From Pseudoclavibacter sp. AY1F1 (lineage in GTDB: Bacteria > Actinomycetota > Actinomycetes > Actinomycetales > Microbacteriaceae): a DNA stretch of 64,000 nucleotides. Below are positions 26,688-35,974 of this stretch, one piece after another. The stretch is from assembly GCF_002931075.1 (NCBI RefSeq), contig NZ_PSTQ01000012.1:53487-117486 (forward strand), in the 5' to 3' direction. Under the pieces are notes generated by a model, which saw nothing but the letters and a program-made list of their open reading frames with translations, was not told the DNA's origin and searched no databases. The position numbers and the translations under genes are program-made. The stretch's first letter is position 1, and every line of letters begins with the position of its first letter.

Positions 26688-28036
26688 GTCTGATCCGTGG
26701 CCGTCTGGAACACGTCCGGGATGCCGTCGCCATCCGCGTCGACGCGCTCCGCCTCGCTCAGCCGCCGGTACTTGCGGTTCCGCGCGCCCAGGATGACCGC
26801 TGCCGCGGCCGCCGCGATGACGGAGGCAAGCAGGATCGCGACCTTCGCGTGATCCTGTTCCGGGGACCCTGCCGGGAAGCTCAGCTCGGCGATCAGGAGG
26901 GAGACGGTGAAGCCGATTCCCGCCAGCAGCGCCACCCCCGTGATATCGATCCACCGCAGCTGCGGGTCGAGCGTGAATCGCTTCGACCGGGTGACGAGCC
27001 ACGTCGTGCTGACGATCCCGATGGGCTTGCCGAGCACGAGCGCCGCGACGACACCGATCGTGACCGGGTCCGTGAGCGCGGACAGGAAGCCGTCGGCACC
27101 TCCCACGGCGACCCCTGCCGAGAAGAACGCGAAGATCGGGACGGCGATGCCCGCCGAGATCGGACGGAAGCGGTGCTCGAACTCCTCCGCGAGACCAGCA
27201 CGGTCGGGTGTCTCCGACCCCTTCCCCTGCAGGACGGGGATCGTGAAGGCCAGCAGGACCCCTGCGATGGTGGCGTGGATGCCGGAGGCGTGCAGGAACG
27301 CCCAGGCGACGACGCCGATGGGCAGCAGCACGAGCCACGCGGCGAACGCGTGACGGTCGAAGAGGCTCCGGTAGCGCTGCGCGATGACGCCGTACACGGC
27401 GATGACCCCCAAGGCGACCAGCAGCGGCACCAGGTCGATGGTGTCCGTGTAGAAGATCGCGATGATGCTGATCGCGAGCAGGTCGTCCACGACGGCCAGT
27501 GTGAGGAGGAAGATCCGGAGCGGGCTCGGCAGATGCGAGCCGATGAGCGCGAGGACGGCGACCGCGAAGGCGATGTCGGTGGCGGTGGGGATGGCCCAGC
27601 CGCCGAGCAGCTCAGGCGAGCGCGCGACGACGAGCGCGTAGATGCCCGCTGGCACCGCGACGCCGCCAATAGCTGCCGCGATCGGCACTGCCGCCGTCCG
27701 GAAGCTGCGCAGGTCCCCGGAGACGAACTCGCGCTTGAGCTCGAGACCGACCATGAAGAAGAAGATCGCCAGCAGGCCGTCGGCGGCCCAGGCCCCCAAG
27801 CTCAGCTCCAGGTGCCAGGGCTCGTACCCGATGCGGAAGTCGCGCAGCGCGAAGTAGCTGTCAGCGGCGGGCGAGTTGACCCACACGACGGCGACGACGG
27901 CCATGACGGCGAGGAGCACTCCCCCGACGGTCTCCTTGCGGAGGATGTCGCCGATGCGGCGGGATTCGCGGTAGCTTCCTCGAGCCGGAACGGCGACCGG
28001 GGTCTGCTCGGTGGTCGGGGACGGCGTTTCGGACAC
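26678..28036 (-). CDS. nhaA: Na+/H+ antiporter NhaA
   Basis: The 452-residue membrane protein exports Na+ in exchange for protons. [19 protein letters not shown] and the ion-binding AVVDDLLAI pair are the NhaA hallmarks. It is longer than E. coli NhaA through a C-terminal helix and tail that ends in acidic [20 protein letters not shown], an EF-hand-like DxDxDG stretch. The GTG at 28036 has GGAG seven bases upstream; an upstream ATG would place 22 residues inside the structured leader. The leader carries the conserved RNA element. Confidence 0.92.
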   Translation of the reverse strand: MSETPSPTTEQTPVAVPARGSYRESRRIGDILRKETVGGVLLAVMAVVAVVWVNSPAADSYFALRDFRIGYEPWHLELSLGAWAADGLLAIFFFMVGLELKREFVSGDLRSFRTAAVPIAAAIGGVAVPAGIYALVVARSPELLGGWAIPTATDIAFAVAVLALIGSHLPSPLRIFLLTLAVVDDLLAISIIAIFYTDTIDLVPLLVALGVIAVYGVIAQRYRSLFDRHAFAAWLVLLPIGVVAWAFLHASGIHATIAGVLLAFTIPVLQGKGSETPDRAGLAEEFEHRFRPISAGIAVPIFAFFSAGVAVGGADGFLSALTDPVTIGVVAALVLGKPIGIVSTTWLVTRSKRFTLDPQLRWIDITGVALLAGIGFTVSLLIAELSFPAGSPEQDHAKVAILLASVIAAAAAAVILGARNRKYRRLSEAERVDADGDGIPDVFQTATDQTQK

Positions 28037-28067
28037 GATGGTGCTCCAGACGGGTTCGACGACAGGA

Positions 28068-28108
28068 CATCGTCGACCAGGCTTCCCGACACACCGCGGC
28101 ACAGTTTA
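28068..28108 (-). promoter_or_regulatory. nhaA promoter -10 and conserved leader RNA element
   Basis: On the minus strand, TAAACT (28108-28103) is a -10 candidate and transcription would begin near 28096, at GGTGTG. The next bases form a GUCG/CGAC stem closing the loop GGAAGCCUGGU (to 28072). Compared with the copies at 15075 and 26064, the stem has a paired U-A for C-G change, keeping the pairing, while the loop differs in one pyrimidine. A second small stem (GACGA/TCGTC) follows before the GTG at 28036. Confidence 0.6.
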
Positions 28109-28177
28109 CCGTCGTGAACCTGATGCATCGACCAGAATCAGCAGCTCGTGGCAACGAGCAGGCGACGGAGGAGAACG

Positions 28178-29578
28178 ATGTTCGGCAGTGAGCCCGCCCC
28201 CGTTGCGGGGGCAGCACCGACGACCGGGTCGTGGTTCTCCCGAGCGCTCAACCGATTCGTCACCCGCTGGCCCGCTCGAGCGGCAGTGCTGGTGTTCGTC
28301 ATCGCCGCGCTGGTCTTCGCGGGCCTTCTTTCACTGCCGATCGCTGCCGCCGACGGAACAGCGACGGCCTTCCACGACGCGCTCTTCACTGCCGTCTCCG
28401 CGGTCACCGTGACCGGGCTGACCACGGTGAACACTGCCGAGCACTGGTCGCTCTTCGGTGAGATCGTCATCCTCTTCGCCGTGCAGACGGGTGGCCTCGG
28501 AGTGGTGACGCTGGCGCTGCTGCTGGCGCGGATCGTGACGCGGCGGCTCGGCGTCGGAGGGAAGGTGTTCGCGCAGGAGGTCATCGGCGCGTCCGGGCTC
28601 GGGGATGTGTGGCGGCTGCTCCGCGTGGTGCTGCTGACCACGTTCACGATCGAGGCCGCCCTCATGGTGGTGCTCGTTCCGGCGTTCACCGCAACCGAGG
28701 GGTCGTTCGGCCTCGGCCTCTGGCACGGGCTGTTCTACGCGGTGTCCGCGTTTGGCAACGCCGGCTTCACCCTGCACGCGGAGGGGCTCGCCACCTTCGA
28801 CGGGAACTTCGCGATCCTCATCCCGATCATGGTCGGCGTGTTCGTCGGCAGCCTCGGCTTCCCCGTCTTCCTCAACCTGATTCGAGCGCGTTGGGTGCGG
28901 AAGCAGTGGACGCTGCACACGAAGCTCACGTTGGCGACGACACTCATCCTCTTCGCTCTCGGCGCCGTCGGCTGGTGCGTCGCTGAATGGAACAACCCCG
29001 CCACCATCGGCGAGCGCTCGGTGCCGGACAGCATCTTCCACGGGCTCTTCGCGTCGGTCATGATGCGCTCCGGCGGCTTCTCGATCGTCGACCCCGCCAT
29101 GTCGTCGCCGACAGCCTGGCTGTTCACGGATGCGCTCATGTTCGTGGGCGGCGGGTCCGCCTCGACCGCCGGCGGCATCAAGGTCACCACGCTCGCCGTC
29201 CTGTTCCTCGCGATCGTCGCCGAAGCCCGAGGCACCAAGCACGTGAACGTGGCGGGCCGCCGCATCCCGGTCAGCACGCAGCGCCTCGCGATCAGCGTCA
29301 CCTTCCTCGGGGCCACGCTCGTGCTCGTCTCCACGTCCATGATCATGCTGACGAATCCGGTCGGGCTCGACCGAGCGCTCTTCGAGGTCATCTCGGCATT
29401 CGCGACCTGCGGGCTCTCCATCGGCCTCTCCGAAGAGCTCAACCCCTTCGGCAAGTACGTGCTCTCCGTGCTCATGCTCATGGGTCGAGTCGGTCCGATC
29501 GCGCTCGCGACGGCGCTCGCCGTGCGTCAGCGCAACGTGCTCTTCACCCTGCCGGAGGAGCGCCCGGTCATCGGGTAG
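28178..29578 (+). CDS. Potassium uptake channel subunit TrkH/KtrB
   Basis: The 466-residue membrane protein has the four-repeat TrkH/KtrB layout, with selectivity-filter loops such as AVTVTGLTT, AFGNAGFTL, MRSGGFSIVD and ATCGLSIG. It would take up K+ with a TrkA/KtrA-type regulatory subunit that is not encoded nearby. GGAGGAG precedes the ATG at 28178. It is divergent from nhaA, so K+ uptake and Na+ export are adjacent. Confidence 0.9.
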   Translation: MFGSEPAPVAGAAPTTGSWFSRALNRFVTRWPARAAVLVFVIAALVFAGLLSLPIAAADGTATAFHDALFTAVSAVTVTGLTTVNTAEHWSLFGEIVILFAVQTGGLGVVTLALLLARIVTRRLGVGGKVFAQEVIGASGLGDVWRLLRVVLLTTFTIEAALMVVLVPAFTATEGSFGLGLWHGLFYAVSAFGNAGFTLHAEGLATFDGNFAILIPIMVGVFVGSLGFPVFLNLIRARWVRKQWTLHTKLTLATTLILFALGAVGWCVAEWNNPATIGERSVPDSIFHGLFASVMMRSGGFSIVDPAMSSPTAWLFTDALMFVGGGSASTAGGIKVTTLAVLFLAIVAEARGTKHVNVAGRRIPVSTQRLAISVTFLGATLVLVSTSMIMLTNPVGLDRALFEVISAFATCGLSIGLSEELNPFGKYVLSVLMLMGRVGPIALATALAVRQRNVLFTLPEERPVIG

Positions 29579-29628
29579 CCGCGCGCCGGCACCTCGAAGG
29601 ACCCGAGCTTTAGGAAGAGGCCACTACA

Positions 29629-29913
29629 GTGCCGACCATGCAGTCCATGCGCAATGAGAGCAAGCGGAACGCCGGAACCTTCGGGCTGGTCCTGTTCATA
29701 GTTGGCCTGGTCTTCACGATCGTCTCCGCCGTGCTCCTGGTGACGGGCAACGCCAGCTGGCTGAATGCGGCCACTGGAGTGTGCGTCACGGCTGTCGGCT
29801 TCTCCAGCTACTCCAGCGGCCGGAAGGAGAGGCGCCAGCAGGAGTTGGAGAACGACGCCCGCGAGGCCCGTGAGCGCGAGGCCGGCTACGGCTCAGGTGC
29901 CCCTGAGCTGTGA
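29629..29913 (+). CDS. Small two-helix membrane protein
   Basis: The 94-residue protein has hydrophobic segments at about 18-40 and 45-62, then a charged tail (GRKERRQQELENDAREARERE) likely to be a cytosolic coiled helix. GTG 29629 is spaced correctly from GGAAGAGG; ATG 29638 is possible. It follows trkH by 50 bases and could be cotranscribed. No family was recognised. Confidence 0.6.
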   Translation: MPTMQSMRNESKRNAGTFGLVLFIVGLVFTIVSAVLLVTGNASWLNAATGVCVTAVGFSSYSSGRKERRQQELENDAREAREREAGYGSGAPEL

Positions 29914-29946
29914 TCGGATGTCGGCGTCGGCAGGGCGACCGTGGCG

Positions 29947-30195
29947 TCAGCTCGAGGACAGGTCAGGGGCTGCGACCGGGGCGGCATGCCCGCCGGCGGC
30001 CATGATCTCGTCGACCAGCCCCTGCGCGGTGGTCGCGACGATCTGGAAGTGGTCGCGTTCGGCAGTGGTGCTCTCCTCGCGCTCGACGCTGTCGAGGGCC
30101 GCATCGGCGTAGTCCTGGAGCGCGCTGACGAGGACCGCGTGGCGGTCCTCGTCCGTCAGGTCGAGTGTCACGAGGTGGGGAGTCTGCTCAGTCAT
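29947..30195 (-). CDS. Small acidic protein, unknown
   Basis: The 82-residue protein begins MTEQTPHLVTLDLTDEDRHA and is rich in acidic and alanine residues, with a predicted long helix at 15-60. GGGAGA precedes the ATG. No membrane segment or signal peptide is seen. Its end is convergent with the small membrane protein gene. Confidence 0.5.
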   Translation of the reverse strand: MTEQTPHLVTLDLTDEDRHAVLVSALQDYADAALDSVEREESTTAERDHFQIVATTAQGLVDEIMAAGGHAAPVAAPDLSSS

Positions 30196-30271
30196 GGCGG
30201 CAGTCTCCCACCCTCACCCGAACCGAATGTGAGTCTGCACCCGGAGGGCAGAGTCGCTCGCCGAAGGGGCG

Positions 30272-30409
30272 TCAGGCCGACTCCTGCACCCGCCACGTCG
30301 CGGAGCGGCGGCGCGACCCGATGCGCTCGATGGCGCCGATCGGGACGTCGCAAAGTTCCCGTTCGTCGGTCAGTTGATCGCCGTAGTCGTCTAATCGTCC
30401 ACTGCTCAT
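30272..30409 (-). CDS. Very small protein downstream of the GT9 gene
   Basis: The 45-residue frame starts at ATG 30409, 11 bases after the GT9 stop, with AGGAG six bases upstream. It encodes SSGRLDDYGDQLTDERELCD followed by a basic IGSRRRSATWRV segment. The good ribosome site and spacing support translation with the GT9. No family was recognised. Confidence 0.45.
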   Translation of the reverse strand: MSSGRLDDYGDQLTDERELCDVPIGAIERIGSRRRSATWRVQESA

Positions 30410-30420
30410 CTCTCGCTCCT

Positions 30421-31554
30421 CTAGTCGGAGCGTCGTCCGGAGCGAGCGGCCCCCAGCAGCGACAGCACCTCGGCGAGCACCTCCTCGACCGCCACGTCGG
30501 CGACGAACGACACGTCGTGCTCGCAGCGCGGCGCCGTCCAGCCGACCTGCGTCGAGTCGCGCCCGCACACCGGGCAGGCAGTCACCCAGGAGAGCAGCGC
30601 CCGGTGCCTGCCCCGGCCCAGCGGTCCGGCGTTGATGAGATTCCCGAACCAGAAGATGCCGACGGTCCGCGCGCCGACCGCGAGCGCGAGATGCCGCGGC
30701 CCACTGTCGTTGCCGAGCACCACATCGCAGGAGGCGAAGACCCCAGCCAGCTCCGAGAGGGTGAGCTGCGCGGAGCAGTCCACCAGCAGACGACGGGCGG
30801 CGTCATCGAGATCCTGACCCGCCATGCGGATGATGTCGGCGGCGAGTGCCGCATCCTCTCCCTCGCCGACGAGCACGACCCGGACGCCTCGACGAGCGAG
30901 CAGCGCAGCGATCTCGCCGAACTTCTCCGTCGGCCACCGTCGACGCGGGTCCGTGGCCCCGGGATGCACGACCACGGTCGGCGCACCGGCACCACGGACG
31001 ACTCTTCCCCGCGCGAGCTCACCCTCGGAGACCGCCAGCTCGGGCTCGAGGGCGACGGCCGGGGCACCTGCGAGACCCGCCACCTCGAGGGCCCGCAGCA
31101 TCTCGTGCTGGTAGTAGACGTACTCGAGGTTGCGCTCCAACTGCGCCGCGTCCGACGTGCGGGTGCCGATCGTGTGCCTGGCCCCGAGCGCGAGCAGGAA
31201 CGGGTTCGAGTACCTGCCGCCGCCGTGCACCTGCACGGCCAGGTCATACCGTTCGGCGCGCTGCGCCTCCAGAAAGCGAGCCACCTCCGCCGAGTCGACG
31301 ACCGCGTCCGGGTCCACGCCGACCCCAGGCACCGGTGGGAGCACGACCACGCGATGCGGCGCGCCAGGACGATCCTCGAGGAGCTCCTTCGCGAGCCGCG
31401 TCCCCAGCAGCGTGACCTCCGCATCCGGGTACGCCGAGGCGAGCGCCTGCATGGCGGGCAAAGCGAACAGCACGTCCCCGAGACCGCCGGCGCGCAGCAC
31501 GGCGATCTTTCGGACGTCATCGAACCGGGGAGCTGGAGGGGCGATCGCAGACAT
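30421..31554 (-). CDS. Glycosyltransferase family 9 (ADP-heptose heptosyltransferase type)
   Basis: The 377-residue GT-B enzyme has the N-terminal VLRAGGLGDVLFALPAMQAL loop, VVVHPGATDPRRRWP in the middle and GNDSGPRHLALAVGARTV in the donor site, the pattern of WaaC/WaaF heptosyltransferases. A CPVCGRDSTQVGW...C cysteine group near the C-terminus may bind zinc. It points away from the ALDH/HldE2 operon, 115 bases apart. With two HldE-like enzymes in the window, it is the best candidate for transferring the activated heptose to a surface glycan. Confidence 0.87.
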   Translation of the reverse strand: MSAIAPPAPRFDDVRKIAVLRAGGLGDVLFALPAMQALASAYPDAEVTLLGTRLAKELLEDRPGAPHRVVVLPPVPGVGVDPDAVVDSAEVARFLEAQRAERYDLAVQVHGGGRYSNPFLLALGARHTIGTRTSDAAQLERNLEYVYYQHEMLRALEVAGLAGAPAVALEPELAVSEGELARGRVVRGAGAPTVVVHPGATDPRRRWPTEKFGEIAALLARRGVRVVLVGEGEDAALAADIIRMAGQDLDDAARRLLVDCSAQLTLSELAGVFASCDVVLGNDSGPRHLALAVGARTVGIFWFGNLINAGPLGRGRHRALLSWVTACPVCGRDSTQVGWTAPRCEHDVSFVADVAVEEVLAEVLSLLGAARSGRRSD

Positions 31555-31669
31555 GCCTCAATGCTCCCTCCCCCGATCGTGTCAAGGGGGCAATTTTCCC
31601 AAGGTGACTCACGTAGAAGGGAAGGGACGCGACCTCACCAGCACGAGACCACGAGCCACGGAGAACGCA

Positions 31670-33010
31670 GTGACCCCCTCATCAGCAGCACCCAGTCGAT
31701 TCCGCGCGGACCACGCGCGACTGACGATCACCGACCCACGCGACGGCAGCACGGTCGGCAGTCTCGCCACCGACGGCGCCGACCAGGTGCGCGCCGTCGT
31801 CACCCGCGCGGCGGCCACCCTTCTCGACGAGCACGCCGAGGAGCTCGCGGATCTCGAGCAGCGCGAGAACGGCCGCCTCCGCGGCGCATCCCTCGGCGGT
31901 ATCCGCGCAGCGGTCGACACCCTGCGCCAGTACGCGGAGCTCGGCCCACTCCACCGAGGCAGGAGCCTGCGCGGTGCCCTCGGCTCCATCGACCTGACCC
32001 GTGCCGAGCCCCGCGGGATCGCCGCCGTCATCACCCCATGGAACGACCCCATCGCCGTGACCGCCGGCCTCATCGGAGCCGCCCTCGTCACCGGCAACGT
32101 CGTCATCTCCAAGCCGAGCGAACGCTGCCCGCACCTTGGCTTGCGCCTCGTGGAGATTCTGAGCGACTGCTTCCCCCTGCATGTCCTGCAGGTGCTGACC
32201 GGTGCGGGGGAGGTCGGTGAGACACTCATCACCGCCCCAGGCGTCGAGATCGTCGCGCACGTCGGCTCGACCGCCGCCGGTGAGCGCATCGCGAGGGTCA
32301 CGGCGCTCACCGGCGCGCACCTCATCCGCGAGAACGGCGGCAACGACGCCCTCGTCGTCGACGCCGACGTCGACCCCCGCTGGGCCGCATCCCAGGCCGC
32401 CATCGGCGCGTTCACCAACAGCGGCCAGATCTGCACGGCCGTCGAGCGCATCTTCGTGCACCGGGACCTCGCCGACGAGTTCCTCACGGCCCTCACCGCT
32501 GAAGCCCGCAAGCGCAACGAGGAGGGCGCACTCGCCCCCCTCGTCGACGAGCGGATGCGAGCGGAGGTGCAAGAGCAGGTGCGAGCATCCGCGAACGAGG
32601 GCGCGCGGATCCTCGAAGGCGGTGACATCCCGGACGGTCCCGGCGCGCACTACCCGGCGACAGTGCTCACCGGCCTCCACCCCTCCATGCCGCTCTTCAG
32701 CGAGGAGACGTTCGGGCCGGTCGCCCCGGTCATGGTCGTCGACAGCTTCGAGGAAGCGCTGCGGCGAGCCGCCGACGACAGCTACGGGCTGCAGGCGACC
32801 GTGCTGACGGACAGCATGGCCAACGCCGCACTCGCCGTCGACGCGCTCCCCGTCGGCACCGTCAAGGTGAACGCGGTCTTCGGCGGAGCACCGGGCGGAT
32901 CCGCCGAACCTCGAGGGCGCAGCGGTTCGGGCTTCGGGTACGGGCCGGAGCTGCTCGATGAGATGACGACCGTGAAGGTCGTGCACGTCGAATCGGCGGT
33001 CCGTCGATGA
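31670..33010 (+). CDS. Aldehyde dehydrogenase family protein
   Basis: The 446-residue NAD(P)-dependent enzyme has ITPWNDPIAVTAGLIGAAL, the general base Glu221 in IRENGGND and nucleophile Cys255 in NSGQICTAVERIFV; the 34-residue spacing is canonical. SEETFGPVAPVMVV follows. It is about 30-40 residues shorter than usual at the N-terminus. The GTG start at 31670 has GGAG six bases upstream. It overlaps hldE copy 2 by ATGA, so it belongs to the glycan operon; a role in oxidising a sugar aldehyde or aldehyde precursor is inference. Confidence 0.85.
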   Translation: MTPSSAAPSRFRADHARLTITDPRDGSTVGSLATDGADQVRAVVTRAAATLLDEHAEELADLEQRENGRLRGASLGGIRAAVDTLRQYAELGPLHRGRSLRGALGSIDLTRAEPRGIAAVITPWNDPIAVTAGLIGAALVTGNVVISKPSERCPHLGLRLVEILSDCFPLHVLQVLTGAGEVGETLITAPGVEIVAHVGSTAAGERIARVTALTGAHLIRENGGNDALVVDADVDPRWAASQAAIGAFTNSGQICTAVERIFVHRDLADEFLTALTAEARKRNEEGALAPLVDERMRAEVQEQVRASANEGARILEGGDIPDGPGAHYPATVLTGLHPSMPLFSEETFGPVAPVMVVDSFEEALRRAADDSYGLQATVLTDSMANAALAVDALPVGTVKVNAVFGGAPGGSAEPRGRSGSGFGYGPELLDEMTTVKVVHVESAVRR

Positions 33011-34500
33011 CCGTGAGGCTCGCATCGGCCGTGCGCGACATCTCGGACCGGAACCCCACGGTCGCCGTCATCGGCGACTACCTCCTCGACGGGTGGTGGA
33101 GCGGGCACACGCAGCGCATCGCACGCGAAGCGCCAGCCCCAGTCGTGGACGTCGACACCCGCACGCACACCCCCGGCGGTGCCGCGAACACGGCACTCAA
33201 CCTCGCGGCCCTCGGCGCGGAAGTCCTCGCCGTGGGGCTCGTCGGCGATGACGATGCGGGAACCCTGTTGCGGGAGCGCCTCGCGGACGCGGGCGTCGAC
33301 GTGTCCCGCCTGCGACCCGTCAGCGCGGCCCGCACCACCACGAAAGTCCGGGTCTCGGTCGACGACCAGCTCCTCGTGCGCCTCGACGACGGCCAGGTCG
33401 ACGCATGGCCACAGCGCGAGCTCGACGCCCTCCTCGACGCGACACTCGACGCGAGCGTGCTCGCCGACGCGCAGCTGTTCTGCGACTACGGCTCCGCCAT
33501 CTTCACCGCCGGCACGATCGAGCAGCTCGCCCGCCACCCTCGGCCGAAGCTCCGCGTCGTCGACGCCCACGACCCCACTCGGTGGCGAGCGCTGCCACCG
33601 GACATCGTCACCCCGAACGCTGCGGAATCGGCCGCCGTCATCGGCACCAGCCTCGGCGACGGGGAAGCCCGCGTCGCCCAGGTCCTCGCCAACGCCACGA
33701 CCCTCTTCCAACGAACCGGCGCATCCGGCATCATCGTCACGCTCGACCGCAGCGGCACCCTCCTGCTCCGGCAAGGGACCGAACCGCACCGGACCCACGC
33801 GCACCCCGTCTCCGAGAAGCAGGCGTCAGGGGCCGGTGACGTCTTCGTCGCAGCCGTCACGATCGCCAGCGCCGCAGGCCTCCCCCTCGAGATCGCCGCC
33901 GAACTCGGACAGCAGGCCGCGGACATCGCCGTCCGCAAGTCCGGCACCTGCGTATGCACCCTCGACGAGCTCCGCAGCTCGGTGAACGAGGCCGGCGACG
34001 CGACCATCGCACTCGACGATCTCGCGGCCCTCCTCGAGGGTCACCGAGCCGCGGGCGAGCGCATCGTCTTCACCAACGGATGCTTCGACGTGCTGCACCG
34101 CGGCCACACCACCCACCTGCGGCAGGCTCGACGACTCGGTGACGTGCTCGTCGTGGCCGTCAACAGCGACAGCTCGGTGCGACGCCTCAAAGGCGCGGAC
34201 CGGCCCATCAACTCGGCCGCCGATCGCGCGACACTGCTGGCCGAGCTCGCCTGTGTCGACTACGTGCTCATCTTCGACGACGACACCGCCGACACCCTCA
34301 TCAGGAGGCTCCGCCCCGACGTGTACGTCAAAGGCGGCGACTACACGCCGGAGATGCTCACCGAGACCGCAGCCATCAGGGCCGTCGGCGGTGAGATCGA
34401 GATCCTCGACTACATCGAGACGCACTCCACATCGCAGCTCTTCGGGCGCATCAGGGCCAGCGAGCAGCATCCGTCCCCGACGAAGGGCGGGACCGCGTGA
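33007..34500 (+). CDS. hldE: Bifunctional HldE-like kinase/nucleotidyltransferase (copy 2)
   Basis: The 497-residue protein has the kinase domain first (VAVIGDYLLDGWWSGHTQRI, ASGAGDVF with D278) and a nucleotidyltransferase domain from about 345 (TNGCFDVLHRGH, residues 356-367; NSDSSVRRLKGADRPIN; VYVKGGDYTPE). It is closer to classic HldE than copy 1: the kinase start and the ERIVFTNGCFD segment are better conserved. It overlaps the ALDH before it (ATGA) and the GT2 after it (GTGA). No GmhA or HldD is beside it, so it may depend on the isomerase at 1351. Confidence 0.88.
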   Translation: MTVRLASAVRDISDRNPTVAVIGDYLLDGWWSGHTQRIAREAPAPVVDVDTRTHTPGGAANTALNLAALGAEVLAVGLVGDDDAGTLLRERLADAGVDVSRLRPVSAARTTTKVRVSVDDQLLVRLDDGQVDAWPQRELDALLDATLDASVLADAQLFCDYGSAIFTAGTIEQLARHPRPKLRVVDAHDPTRWRALPPDIVTPNAAESAAVIGTSLGDGEARVAQVLANATTLFQRTGASGIIVTLDRSGTLLLRQGTEPHRTHAHPVSEKQASGAGDVFVAAVTIASAAGLPLEIAAELGQQAADIAVRKSGTCVCTLDELRSSVNEAGDATIALDDLAALLEGHRAAGERIVFTNGCFDVLHRGHTTHLRQARRLGDVLVVAVNSDSSVRRLKGADRPINSAADRATLLAELACVDYVLIFDDDTADTLIRRLRPDVYVKGGDYTPEMLTETAAIRAVGGEIEILDYIETHSTSQLFGRIRASEQHPSPTKGGTA

Positions 34501-35464
34501 CCACGACCTCACCTGCCACCACAACCGCGTCCACGACCGCCACCACGTCGGCGCACGGCAGCAGGCGCGGCTCCGCGCGCTGGGCCGCGCCGCGCGCGCC
34601 GGACCCGACCAGCCCGACCGTGGACGTGCTCATCCCCACCGCCGGCCGCACCGCGGAGCTCGCCACGACGCTCGCGGGGCTCGCCGCGCAGGACGACCCG
34701 CCGTTCCGCGTCATCATCAGCGACCAGTCGGAAGCCCTCCCCGCCACGGCCGCCCCTGCCGTCTCCGCGATGCTGCGCGTGCTCGAAGCACAAGGACGCG
34801 ACGTGGTCGTGCACCGCCACCTGCCGAGGCGCGGCATGGCCGAGCAGCGCCAGTTCCTGTTCGAGCGCGCCTCGTCCCCGCAGGTGCTCTACCTCGACGA
34901 CGACGTCTGGCTCGAACCGGGGACACTCGCGCGCATGAGCGCCACCTCATCCGTCAACGCTGCGGCTTCATCGGATGCGCCGTCCAGGGGCTCTCCTACC
35001 TGGACGACAACCGACCCGCGGAACGGGCCCCGTTCGCGGCATGGGGAGACGAGGGTGTGCGGCCGGAACGGGTACGTCCCGGCACCCCCGAGTTCGAACG
35101 CTGGACGCTGCACAACGCCGCGAACCTCCTGCATCACGCCGCCGAGCTCGGACTCTCCGACGACGAGCAGCTCGCCTACCGCGTCGCCTGGGTCGGCGGC
35201 TGCGTCCTCTTCGACCGGGCGACGCTCGACCAAGCCGGCGCATTCAGATTCTGGCCCTCGCTGCCGACCGCCCATGCCGGTGAAGACGTCGCCGCCCAAT
35301 GGCAGGTCATGGAGCTCGCCGGCGGCGCCGGACTCCTCCCGAGCGGCGCCGTGCACCTCGAAGCCCCGACGACCATCGTCGACCGACGCGTCGACGCGAC
35401 CGACATCGTCTTCGCAACCGACCAGCGCCGCCCGGCGCCCCACCAAGAAAGGAACGCATCATGA
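34497..35464 (+). pseudogene. Glycosyltransferase family 2, frameshifted
   Basis: The GTG at 34497 starts a GT2/GT-A frame with a Thr/Ser-rich tail, VDVLIPTAGRTAELATTLAG and the metal-binding LDDDVWLEPGTLARM. After about 34940 this frame loses sense, while the frame one base back continues with LIRQRCGFIGCAVQGLSYLD, VGGCVLFDRATLDQAGAFRF and HAGEDVAAQWQVMELAGGAG to a stop at 35464 that overlaps the DUF2795 start. The junction equals loss of one base between about 34935 and 34950. Both halves are well conserved in style, so the mutation is recent or a sequence error. The protein would be about 322 residues. Confidence 0.72.
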
Positions 35465-35658
35465 GCGAGACACCGAACCCCATCCAGGTGCAGAAGTACC
35501 TCGGCGGCATCGACTACCCGGCAAGCAAGGAGACGATCCTCGAGTCGGCACGAGACGCCGGTGCCGACGACAACGTGCTGCAGGCCCTCGAAGCCATCCC
35601 AGAGGGCGACTACGACGCCCCCACCGCCGTCAGCTCCGCGATCTCCGACGCGAGCTGA
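35461..35658 (+). CDS. DUF2795 domain protein
   Basis: The 65-residue protein (QVQKYLGGIDYPASKETILE, then AGADDNVLQALEAIPEGDYD) matches the DUF2795 pattern of a short helical protein common in actinobacteria. It overlaps the glycosyltransferase end by ATGA and has AAAGGA upstream. Function is unknown. Confidence 0.78.
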   Translation: MSETPNPIQVQKYLGGIDYPASKETILESARDAGADDNVLQALEAIPEGDYDAPTAVSSAISDAS

Positions 35659-35725
35659 CACACCTGCCCTTCCGCGCCGGATGCGCATCCATCGCGCATC
35701 CAGCGCGGGAAGGCAGGATGCGCGC

Positions 35726-35974
35726 ATGAAGAAGCTGATGCTGAACACCTACGTGTGGGTGGCGATCGCCTTCTACATCGTCGCCCTCATCGACCTCGGC
35801 AACGACGGCAGTATCTGGATCGTCTGGTTCGCGCTCGGCCTGGTGTTCACGGTCATCGCCTACCGCGGACCGAAGCCGAAAACCCGGGCCGACGCCTACG
35901 ACGACAGCCCGAACGACAACAGCAGCAGCGGCGGCAGCAGCCGCAGCAGCAGCAGCAGCGAGGAGACACCGTGA
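35726..35974 (+). CDS. Small membrane protein with serine-rich tail
   Basis: The 82-residue protein has two hydrophobic segments (VWVAIAFYIVALIDL and IWIVWFALGLVFTVIAY) joined by a GNDGS turn, then a disordered Asp/Asn/Ser tail encoded by AGC repeats. The stop overlaps the DUF2945 start (GTGA). No family was recognised. Confidence 0.62.
   Translation: MKKLMLNTYVWVAIAFYIVALIDLGNDGSIWIVWFALGLVFTVIAYRGPKPKTRADAYDDSPNDNSSSGGSSRSSSSSEETP

Noticed and set aside
34950..35729. Continuation of the first GT2 frame past the shift
   Set aside because: Serine/threonine/proline-rich shadow with none of the GT2 motifs; the second frame carries the real sequence.
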